From: Melitaea cinxia
Taxonomy: Eukaryota; Arthropoda; Insecta; Lepidoptera; Nymphalidae
Assembly: GCF_905220565.1 (NCBI RefSeq)
Contig: NC_059401.1
Span: 3,063,001-3,127,000, forward strand
Direction: 5' to 3'
Length of the DNA stretch: 64,000 nt
Position 1 is the stretch's first letter. Each line of letters begins with the position of its first letter. Positions 11,330-21,240 of the stretch are shown here, piece by piece. Position numbers and translations under genes: made by a program. Below the pieces are notes generated by a model that was not told the origin of the DNA, ran no database searches, and worked only from the letters and a program-made list of their open reading frames with translations.

Positions 11330-11430
11330 TTTCATCGCGGCTTATTAAGTTTTTTGGATGCCCGACGTTTCGAATACCTTACAGCAACCATGGTCACGGG
11401 AGGACTGCTCCGTCGGGCACCTAAAAAACT
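11330..11430. repeat. Dispersed repeat containing 'accatggtcacggga'
   Basis: Second copy of the repeat at 3150-3265. Its two ends, 'cttattaagttttttggatg' and 'caaaaaacttaataa'-like sequence near 11430, form an inverted pair. Confidence 0.5.
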
Positions 11431-11861
11431 TAATAAACCGCAATAAAATACAACTACTTTGTTTCATTATAATGATTTTAAAGTGACTTAGAATGAAAAT
11501 GATTTAGTAATGAGCTACAATGTCAATTATTTTTTTCACTTATGTCCCTAAACGGAAGGACACCTGTTTCGAAACACATTGTATATTAACAAAAAAACGG
11601 CAGTACGAATTTCGTCGGTTTGCTAGTGTTAAATAAACCGCTTGTTTCTAATAACATTTACCTTGGTTAATGTAATAAAATTACTCATTTGTTCATCCCT
11701 ATGGAGGAAATCGCGTAAACATCTTTAAAACATGGACAAATAAAGACAATAAGATAAGAAACATGGACAAATAAAGATAATAAGACAATAAAGACTCATA
11801 AATCGGTAAGTGGTATATCCGAACGTAACCTGTTATAGTGAAGAAAAAATAATACAATAAA

Positions 11862-12305
11862 ATAATTGTGTTTGCAGGCAAACGAAGAAAAACCGACTTC
11901 AATTATATCGATAAGTAATACAACGTAGGTAGACGAAAAAATAGTCAAGTAAATACGCATCATCAAAGATTACTCTAAAAGTTGTAATCAGATGAAATTT
12001 AAATGCGACCACATGATAAATATCGGCTTTCGGATTAAATTAAAAACCATTAAAATCGGTACACCCAGTAAAAAAATTTGCGTATTTTCGAGAATTTCTC
12101 TCGATTTCTCTGAGATTCTATCATCAGATCCTGGTTTTCTTGTCATGGTACCACACTAGGAATATCTCCTTTCCAACAAAAAAAGAATTATCAAAATCGG
12201 TTCATAAACGACGGAGTTATCCCCGAACATACATAAAAAAATAAAAATAAAAAATATATACGGTCGAATTGAGTAACTCCTCCTTTTTTTGAAGTCGGTT
12301 AAAAA
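11862..12305 (-). repeat. 'ccgacttc' dispersed repeat, near full length
   Basis: Starts 'aattgtgtttgcaggcaaac' and ends 'tttttttgaagtcggttaaa', i.e. the reverse orientation of the copy at 6380-6862. About 444 bp. Ends match the copy at 42066-42509. Confidence 0.65.
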
Positions 12306-12609
12306 TACTCCTCAGTTTCATCAAAAGCTACTATTATACTTACTACAGGCAATTATTATATAATCTATTGTCGTCTATCATTAACGTATTTAAATCTGTA
12401 CTTTCCCAGAACTCCCGTCATAAACACATCCAAGTCTATATCTTTTTATAATTTGCACTATTATAATACTTATGATAAATATTGTCATATGTATAAAAAA
12501 CTTAAGTAGAAATATTTGTTGCATCATATTAAATAGAATAAAAATGTCTACCTACCAGCATTTTTCAAGCAATAAAATATAGCGTAATATAAATATAATA
12601 AATTTTAAC

Positions 12610-12940
12610 AATTGCTCTGCTGTAGTGGTACGTGTAGGTAGTTGCCTAAAACACCGACGTTTTTCGGGTTCGATTGCGGGCCTATTTCTTTATTTGGTGT
12701 ATATTTCTTTCCGGTTTGGATGTCTATCCTTGTGAGTCCTCAATATGCCTCGGAGAGCATGTTAAGCCCCCGGTTGTTATCATAAATACGTGACAGCGAT
12801 CGTTGCTCATAGTTGGGAATATATCCGCCAACCCACAGTAGAGCATCGTGGTGAATTAAGCCCCAATCCTTCTCCTCCGTGGAGAAAGAGGCCTATGCCC
12901 AGCAGTGGGATGTTACAAGCTGAATCGTGATCGTAATCGA
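12610..12940 (+). mobile_element. tRNA-derived SINE, about 330 bp
   Basis: The 5' part has a box B-like 'gggttcgattgc' near 12667. The 3' part has 'gcctcggagagcatgttaag', 'gtagagcatcgtggtgaatt' and 'cctatgcccagcagtgggat'. Other copies are at 17688-17850 (3' part) and 27465-27782 (near full length). Its 3' end is 12 bp from the LTR element. Confidence 0.6.
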
Positions 12941-12951
12941 AATTTTATTAT

Positions 12952-13405
12952 TGTTACGTGTTAGGGTTCGAAGGATTTGGAGAGAAAAACCTGCTGACTC
13001 TTTTCAAGACTTTATTCACAAGCACTATGTCTAACACAAAGCACTAGGTTCAAACACTAATCACTAACAATGTCCTATGTCGTAGCCAATGTCGTAGGTT
13101 TCGCTGGTACCACTCTTGATCACTAGTTTTCACTTTGAAGTCGCCTCGAAGATAGCTCAAACTGAACTGCCCTCGCTCGCCTCCCTGCGGCTATTTATAT
13201 CGGCCGAGACGAGGCCCAGATTATTCTGGAAAGTTCGCGCATGTACCCTGTTTTCGAGACCATACTTCTATATAGTTCCACAGTAGTTCCTCTAACGCCG
13301 TCTAGTATTGAGTAGAGAGTTTCATGCTATCGCTGTCTTTGTATAGTTTCTATAGTTTCAATGGTTGCCGCTAGATGGCGCTAGTTTCTTTGTGTGTTCG
13401 TAACA
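12952..13405 (-). repeat. 3' LTR of the gypsy-type element
   Basis: 454 bp. Differs from the other LTR by a 9-bp insertion ('tatagtttc'-like) near 13350 and roughly ten base changes, judged by eye. Confidence 0.9.
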
Positions 13406-13416
13406 CTACTCTCCTC

Positions 13417-14857
13417 TTAGAGATGCTCGTACCGAGCGTCGTTGTTACTGCCATGGTAACGCGCCAGACGGTCTATTTGTACCACTTTGAATGTCCCTCT
13501 TGGTTGCTTTTGAATCCTGTAAGTCACATCATTCAGTCGGGTAACCACTTTGTATGGACCGTCCCACTTGGTCTGCAACTTTGGAGATTTCCCTTTCCGG
13601 CGGGTTGGGTTATGCAGCCATACCAGTGACCCTTCCTTGAAGCCGCTCATGTTCCATTTTCCCGAACCACAGCGTGTATATAGCGCATTTTTTCCCTTAA
13701 ATCGCTGACATAGTCTTGTACGGTATTTGGTCCCTCCGGTGACCCTCCAGTCAATAGGTCTACCGGTATTCGTAGTTCTCTACCGTAATTGACATACGCC
13801 GGGGTAGCTTTTATGCTCTCGTGCTCGGCGGTTCGGTACAACAGAAGGAAGAGTGGTATATACTTGTCCCAATCCTTTTGTTTTTCGTCTACCAATTTCG
13901 CCAAATGCCTCTCAAGGGTCTGGTTAAATCTCCCAACCTTTCCATCAGATTGTGGATGGTACGCAGTGGTCCTCGTCTTATGCATGCCCAAAATTCTGCA
14001 CACTTCCTGGAATACTTGCGATTCGAAGTTCCTGCCCTGATCAGAATGGATTTCTAGAGGCACACCAAAGCGACATATCACTTCTTCGACTAACTTAGAA
14101 GCGAGTGTTGTAGCTTCTTGGTTTGGTATGGCGAACACTTCGGGCCATTTGGTGAAGTAGTCCATGACGACCATAAAAAGCTTGTTTCCCGATTCCGTTA
14201 CAGGAAATGGCCCCGCTACGTCAACTGCAATTCGTTCCCACGGTGCACCGACGTTATACAGTCGCAGATTCCCACGCTCCTGGTCTGTGGTCCTTTTACA
14301 GCAGCGCAAGTAGTACATTTGCGGCATCAATCCTGTACATCATCTCGACAATGCAACCAGTAAAATCGTTCTCGCACTTTTGTTAACGTCCTCTTGACAC
14401 CTAGATGACCTCCTGATACGCCATCATGTATTTCACGGAGAACATCTGGTACTCTCGTTCTTGGGACAATTATCTGAAGGTGGAACTCTCTGCCGTTAGT
14501 CTTCTCCCATTTCCGGTAGAGTATTCCGTTTTGAAGTATCAGACAATCCCATTGAGCCCAGTACGCCTTAGTGACAGCGCCAGTGGGTGCAACCTCACTC
14601 CAGATTGGTTTTACGTCACCCCGTTTCTTCCATGTGATGATGTGCCGAAGGTCGTCATCTCTTTCTTGAGCTTCCCTCATAGCATCATTCTCCCAGATTC
14701 CCAAAGGACTTGTTCTCGTTAGCCTTAATGCTACTTCATTAGATTTCTGCTTAACACAATGTTTGCAGACTTCCGAACACTGTCTTCATGAGAGTGCGTC
14801 GGCATTCCCATGCATCTTTCCACTGCGGTGTTTCGTCTTGAAGTCATACTCCTGATC
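13417..14857 (-). pseudogene. Broken RNase H end plus integrase of the gypsy-type element
   Basis: The minus strand reads the last residues of RNase H (G-N-A-D-A-L-S) and then a stop at 14786. A region follows to 14327 containing the HHCC zinc-finger histidines (H-D-G-V-S-G-G-H-L-G) and a second stop. The integrase core follows at 13647-14330, with D in VDVAGP, D in SDQG, and Gly where the third catalytic residue (Glu) of the DD35E triad is expected (K-V-G-R-F-N-Q). A further frameshift at about 13647 leads into a C-terminal segment with the GPY motif (W-D-G-P-Y-K-V-V), ending at 13417. At least two stops and two frameshifts make it non-functional. Confidence 0.85.
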
Positions 14858-15779
14858 CCGGGCAGGAGGCGAAGCCCCTTGCTTCTTCAGCTCCTCTATT
14901 TGTTCCTCGATCCTTTTCATCCTTGCTATCTGGGTCTCCTTCTGCGGGCAGTTGAGCTGAAGATGGCCCCTTTCGCCGCACTTGTAGCACATGACTCCAT
15001 AGCTTTTCTTCGTAGGAGCCTTGACCTCTTTAACTTCCTCAGAGACCTCGCGGATCTTATAGGTCAGCCGTATGTCATGGCGAAAAGCCTCTACCTCCAA
15101 AGCATGCGCCAATGCTTCCTTTAACGATGTATGGTGACGAAGCCTCACTGCCGCTCTGACCTCCAGGTCTTTGATTCCGTCGACAAATGCTTGAACAATA
15201 TTCGTGTCTACCGTCTTGGTGTCTGCTCCTGGGTGTGCCTTCCTGACGAGTTTCTCAAATTCCAACGCCCATTGTTGTAGTCCTTCTCCTGAGCGTTGGA
15301 GTCTGTCACGCAGTTGGGCACGGAATACGTGCTCCAGGTGTCGCTCCCCGTATCGGGATTAAAGTGCCTCCATCAAGTCTTGGAACCCGTTTCCTGTATG
15401 TGGCAGTGCTTCCAGAACCGATAAAGCTTGCCCTCTGAGCGCAACAGTGAGAGCGGTCAGGCATTGTTCTTCCGTCCATCCGTTGGCAGTAGCAACAGCC
15501 TGGAATTGTCGTCGATAAGCATTCCACGAAGTAGTGCCGTCGTATGGAGGCACTTTCACTTTTGGTTCTTGTGCCACTCCGGTAGTTCCACTAGACATCG
15601 CAATTCCCATGGTTTCAAGGCGTGCTACTCTCTTCTGTAGTTCAGTGAGGCCGGTTTTCACATTGTCAAGATCCAATCCTAACCCGGTAACTCGTTCTTC
15701 GACTACGTCGACATCTTTTCGAAGCCTAGTCACCGCGTCGCTAACGTCTTTTACAGCCCAAAGCTTTTTTCTTGGAGCT

Positions 15780-16060
15780 CTTTTTGTTGTTCTTGTAATT
15801 CTTGCAATTTGAAACTTGTTTGCTCTTGTAATTCTTGCAAAGCACCACGAATTTCAGCCTTTTGTTGCTCTTGTGATTCTTGCAAAGCACCACGAATTTC
15901 AGCCTTTTGTTGCTCTTGTGATTCTTGCAATTTGAAACTTGTTTGCTCTTGTAATTCTTGCAAAGCACCACGAATTTCAGCCTTTTGTTGCTCTTGTGAT
16001 TCTTGCAATTTGAAACTTGTTTGCTCTTGTGATTCTTGCAAAGCACGAATTTCAGCCCTT
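15780..16060 (-). repeat. Internal gag tandem repeats (coiled-coil coding)
   Basis: Repeats built on 'ttcttgcaaagcaccacgaa' and 'gttgctcttgtgattcttgc' encode L-Q-E-S-Q-E-Q-Q-K-A-E-I-R-type units. Because unit lengths are multiples of three, several frames stay open. Confidence 0.8.
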
Positions 16061-16129
16061 TGCAGCTCCATTAATTTAATTAAACTTCCTAACTGAAGAG
16101 CCACTTGAGAGTCTGTAGAGGCTACGGTG

Positions 16130-16380
16130 TCGCTGGTGGGCGGGGCTTGAGCCAAAGTGGGCGGGGCCTGAGCCTGAGTAGGCGGGGCCTGAGTCCGAGT
16201 GGGCGGAGCCTGACACTGAGTGGGGGGCTGAGTCCGAGTGGGCGGGGCCTGACTCTGAGTGGGCGGAGCCTGAGCCCGAGTGGGCGGGCCTGGAGGGCGT
16301 GGTCGGTGGGCGGGGCATGATAGGCGGTGTCAGTGGGCGGGGCTTGGTCCACGGTGGGCGGAGCTTGGTCCCCAGTAGGT
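16130..16380. repeat. GC-rich minisatellite in gag leader
   Basis: Imperfect repeats of 'gtgggcggggcctgagcc' type, far richer in GC than the surroundings. It lies in the N-terminal gag coding part and is associated with changes of reading frame. Confidence 0.8.
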
Positions 16381-16483
16381 GTGGCCTCCGCAGCTCGTTG
16401 CGCCCTTGTCCTGACGCCCTTGAAGTCCTTAAAGTCTTCTCTCGGAGTCAATGGCATCTCCAAATCTCACTTCCGACACCAGT

Positions 16484-16928
16484 TGTTACGTGTTAGGGTT
16501 CGAAGGATTTGGAGAGAAAAACCTGCTGACTCTTTTCAAGACTTTATTCACAAGCACTAGGTCCAACACAAAGCACTAGGTTCAAACACTAAGCACTAAC
16601 AATGTCCTATGTCGTAGCCAATGTCGTAGGTTTCGCTGGTACCACTCTTGATCACTAGTTTTCACTTTGAAGTCGCCTCGAAGATCGCTCAAACTGAACT
16701 GCCCTCGCTCGCCTCCCTGCGGCTATTTATATCGGCCGAGACGAGGCCCAGATTATTCTGGAAAGTTCGCGCATGTACCCGGTTTTCGACACCATACTTC
16801 TATATAGTTCCACAGTAGTTCCTCTAACGCCATCTAGTATTGAATAGAGAGTTTCATGCTATCGCTGTCTTTGTATGGTTTCAATGGTTGCCGCTAGATG
16901 GCGCTAGTTTCTTTGTGTGTTTGTAACA
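16484..16928 (-). repeat. 5' LTR of the gypsy-type element
   Basis: 445 bp, TGTTAC...GTAACA ends, followed by 'ttat' as the right target duplication. Confidence 0.9.
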
Positions 16929-17687
16929 TTATGTTATTGCGTACCCGCATTAGATGACCTATTTCTTCTGCATTTTCCTATATTCTTCTGTCAACTCGTA
17001 TTGTCCAGCAGTGGACTGCAATAGACTGAAGTAACTGATTCTAAAAACCTACCTACTCGTAGTTGGTGTCTACTCATTAATTTGATCCTACTCATAATAT
17101 CTTCGTCTAAAAAAATAAAACAATAAAAGATTTATTTTCACATATTTATTTAACAGTGATACTTTATAATTATGTAAAATACCTACTATTGTAAAACAAA
17201 GTCTCGTTACTTTTACGGCGTAATTTGACTAACATAAGGTTGACGAATCTGATTATTTGTTTATGTTTAACTTAGTCTCCATTCTGAGTGACATTAGCGA
17301 AAGCATCTGTGCTCATTTGACCATTAACTCTACAGAAAAAGAAGATGTTTAACTTGTAGATATATTTAATTACTCAGCAATATATTATTATTCTTTGACG
17401 TGAAAACGTCTAATAAATCGATGAACACGGACCGCATGCACGAAAGAGGATGAGTCATTGTCGCGTTACGCTCATTGTACCCTTGCGCTGCATCTATTTC
17501 ACTTCCACTCGATTGGCCTATGCGTCCGAGGAGATGTTTTGTTATGACGTTGTCACGTTAAACTATCGTCCGTAAACCAACTTTACAGACAACCAATTTT
17601 TTTAATGCTTTTCATTTCGTGTATAGAATAGGTTCTAAAATATTTCATTCAGTAGCACAATTTACAGAAGAAACCGTGCCGTCGGTC
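16929..17687. other. Intergenic, nothing recognised
   Basis: AT-rich sequence between the LTR element and a SINE fragment; no ORF of note. A short '...agcagtggactgcaatagactga' piece near 17008-17035 is the tail of a dispersed repeat. Confidence 0.35.
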
Positions 17688-17850
17688 ACGGTTGTTATCA
17701 TGTACACCTGGTAGCGATCGTATCTCATAGTAGCGAATATATCCGCCTACCTGCATTGGAGCAGCGTGGTGGATAAGCTCTGATCCTTCCTCTACACAGA
17801 GAAACAGGCCTATGGCCAGCAGTGGAACAATACAGGTTGAAGCATGGGTC
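17688..17850 (+). repeat. SINE fragment (3' part)
   Basis: Matches the second half of the SINE at 12610-12940: 'cggttgttatcatgtacacc', 'cgtggtggataagctctgat' and 'cctatggccagcagtggaa'. Confidence 0.55.
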
Positions 17851-17917
17851 AAATGTATAAAATATTATATAATAGACACTTAAACTATACAAAATGAAAC
17901 GAGAAATGTATGAAACA

Positions 17918-17923
17918 TTTATT
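17918..17923 (-). terminator. Poly(A) signal AATAAA for nuf2
   Basis: AATAAA on the minus strand 39 nt past the nuf2 stop codon. Confidence 0.6.
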
Positions 17924-17961
17924 AATATAATTTAATTGCAATGATTAAAAATACAATTTGC

Positions 17962-20900
17962 TCAAATCTTTCGATTCCTTAATTTATCTTCAATCCTCTC
18001 CTTGGATTCTAGTGCCTTTTTCAAAAGAGCTTCTTCGGTTGATTTTAACTGAAATACAAATTATAAAGTTCGATAAAAAAAATTCTTGTTTAGTAATGTT
18101 ATAATCTTAATATATATAAATCTCGTGTCACAATGTTTGTCCGCGATGAACTCTTAAACTACTTAACCGATTTTAATCAAATTTGCACACCGTGTGCAGT
18201 TTGATCCAACTTGAAAGATAGGGTATATTTTGTTTTGATATATGTAATTATTATATTTAAGAAAAAAAATAAGGCGATACGAAGTTTGCTAGGTCAGCTA
18301 GTTAATTATATTATTATCTTGATTCTTGTTTATATATTATTATTTTATACTATATAATGATTATTATCATAAACGATTTTGTTTTTCTAAAAAATTTTGT
18401 TTTATGTTTAAAAGATAATTTATGAAAGAAGGTTATAAGGTCATAAAATAGCCAAGGAGATAGAATAAATTAACTGCAGATATTCTTTTAAGCGAGAGCA
18501 ATTAAGCGTTTTTATATATAAAAATCTAGGACTAAAACGAGTTAATTATGACAACATTTTTTCTTTAATTATATAACTTCAGTTAAGGTGGGATCGTCGG
18601 AGTGTGACATTGTGTGACAAAAAGTAGAGGGGACATACAATTTTTGAGACCACATTTCAAAATATATCTAATTAATGATTAACTTAAAAAATAAAGTTTA
18701 CATCATTTTGTTATTGAATTGACACTCGCTGTACTAGTTTTAGGAAGTTAGCATTATTCATCTGATTGATCGATGATGATATTGTTAATATATGTTATGT
18801 TAGCTGCGTGGTTGGAGCAGTAAAGAATATAGCTACCCCCCTCTCTTCCCGTGTGTCGTAAGAGGCGACTACGGGATAACACAGTTCCACTACCACCTTG
18901 GAACTTAGAAGGCCGACCGATGGCGGAATAACCATCCAACTGCTGGCTTTGAAATACAAAGGCTGAAAACGGGCAGCAGCGTCTTCGGTGCGACAAAGGT
19001 CACCAACCCGCCTGCCCAGCGCGATGACTATGGGCGAAAAACACACACATTTTTGGCACGAACTTGTGGAGGCCTATGTCCAGCAGTGGACTGCGATAGG
19101 CTGAAGTGATGATGAAGTGATGATGATGTGATGAGTGATTATGTTGTTAATTTTTTTTAAAGAAAGCAAAAATAACGTCAAAACTCCTGTTTTAATTTAA
19201 TAATTTCTAGGTGTAAGATTACGAAATATTCACATATTTTTTGTAACACAATAGGTAGGAGCAGGAGGGGGTCTCATAATGTGACCATAACAAGGACAAG
19301 GTAGGGCTCAAAAAATTGTGCAATTTGTGTGACGTAATTTATGCATAGCCTACTACTATGGTTAATAAAGTTATATTCACTTACATTGATGGTAAAACTT
19401 TCTTTTATTTCATTAAGTTCTTCCAATCCCTTAGCTTTCTTGTGTTCATATTCAGTTGTTAACTCTTTTATTTCTTGGACACGTTGAGATGCCTTCTTAG
19501 ATCTTTCGTTACATTTCTTGTCTTTCTCCTCAGCTTCACGAAGATTACTGAAAATGTATATAAAGTTAATAGTTAGTAAGAGTCCCATAGACTTTATGAA
19601 AGCTACAGAAGCCGTAACAGATATTATGAACATTTTAACTTTTTTTGTCTATCAGTCTGAGGGTTCTAAATTCCTAATCGGTAGTAGCTTCACTTCGAAC
19701 GATAATTAAAACTTTAATTTGTAAAATTACGATTTGAAGGTGCTTTTGAAGCCTATTTGAATAGGTATTTTTAATTGATTTTGTCTATTTGTCCTCATAT
19801 CAAAATCTGCTGCAAGTAATTTGATGCGTTTTTCACAATTGTGATTCTGAACCTTAAAACCATTTCAAGTGATCCTGGTTTTACAAAATTACAGTTGTAG
19901 TAAAGTTTTAATATAGAAATTTTGTACACACATATAACGGGTAAAACTGCATGGCACAGCTAGTATGTCGTTTTTACTCCACTTTAATAAAGCTACAACC
20001 TATAAAAAGTTATGAGGCATTCATTATTGCACCGATTTTGATGATTTTTTTTTTTAGTCGAAAGCTGGTCCTTGTATTAGGTCCCGTTTAAATTTCTGAT
20101 GAGAGTATTTTTTGAGTTATCCCTATAATAATGGGTATTTATTTGACTGTTTTACCTACTACCTATTTGTTACGTTTACGTCTAGGAAATCGTTTTTGAA
20201 GCAAAACTTCTTTACGCATGCTTAACTTATGGAGTAAGTTAGTGAATGCGTGATGAAAGCGTTACGAAAAGTGTGATCGGACGAGGCGAACGGAAGTTAT
20301 GAGGAAGATATAAGTTAGATGGAGCTAAAGAAGTTTTACTTCTGTCTTGTGGTCTAAACAACGCTAGTTTTTTTTTATTTGCTTGCAAAATATGTGAAAT
20401 CATTTCTTGGTTTTTGGTTTACAATCAAACAAAATTATTCTACATGTATATATTAACGTAATTTCTAAAAATATCACATACCTCTGAGCTAATGTTCTCT
20501 CTTGCTGTCTCTTAGCGTGACTTTCCTGTCGTTTTTTACTGGCTTCCTCTCTAGCAACCTTTAACTCTGCCAATTGTACTTCTAGTTCACTTAGCTCCGT
20601 GTTTAGTACATCTAACTCTCCCTCTTTGCTGTCTGAATCCAGATCTCCGCTTTCATAGTCCCTGTAATTATTATAATATTAATTTTAATAAAATTAATTG
20701 TTATTATTAATTAATTGCTGTTATAGTCGTCCAAGGCCTACAGAAAATTTGCCGCGCCTACCCAATTGTCATTTTTTTTTAAATTTTAGTTAGGGATTAA
20801 TTAGCAACTTTTTACACCCTTCTTAGTGACATAAAGACTTACGTCTTTTAAGACGACTACTCCCTCGTCTAACCAAAAATCAAGTATATTTTGATTTTCA

Positions 20901-21200
20901 AAATACTATCTTGAAATACGGGTAAAATCTGATTAAATCTTGGAAAATTAAGCAATTTGTAACACGATGTTACAAATTTCCAGACAGACGACATCATCAC
21001 ACATCAATTTCATGGTGTTTCTTGGTTGTTTATTTTTAGCGATTGCGCATTCGATGAAAAATAAATGCACGTGATAATTCATTAGAAACCTCTGTTAATG
21101 TTACCTAAAATTGCGGACGCGACTTGGATTTTTTTTTGCCAGTTGAAAAAATCGGGGTGATTTTGCCCCCAGTACCCCCCAAAATGTATGCCTAAATGTA

Positions 21201-21240
<40 letters not shown>

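Larger units (their letters stand above)
14858..16463 (-). pseudogene. Broken gag of the gypsy-type element
   Basis: The minus strand starts soon after the 5' LTR. A proline-rich N-terminal part is encoded by a GC-rich minisatellite and followed by a coiled-coil region built of L-Q-E-S-Q-E-Q repeats (15751-16155). The capsid-like part (15359-15733) ends in an in-frame stop at 15359. It continues with the rest of capsid and a CCHC zinc knuckle (C-Y-K-C-G-E-R-G-H-L-Q-L-N-C) near 14965-15000. Frame changes occur in the repetitive N-terminal section. Confidence 0.8.
12952..16928 (-). mobile_element. Defective Ty3/gypsy-type LTR retrotransposon
   Basis: Two LTRs of 454 and 445 bp bracket a minus-strand interior with gag followed by integrase. 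The LTR ends are TGTTAC...GTAACA, and 'ttat' flanks both sides as a 4-bp target duplication. Protease, reverse transcriptase and most of RNase H are missing: gag joins directly to the last residues of RNase H near 14860. Several stops and frameshifts also interrupt gag and integrase. The element cannot make its own replication proteins. Inside the 5' LTR (right side) the minus strand begins 'actggtgtcggaagtgag', a likely primer-binding site. Confidence 0.9.

Noticed and set aside
18754..19046. 80- and 83-codon minus-strand ORFs
   Set aside because: They lie in a dispersed repeat whose other copies (45025-45350, 48692-49025) are open in different frames.
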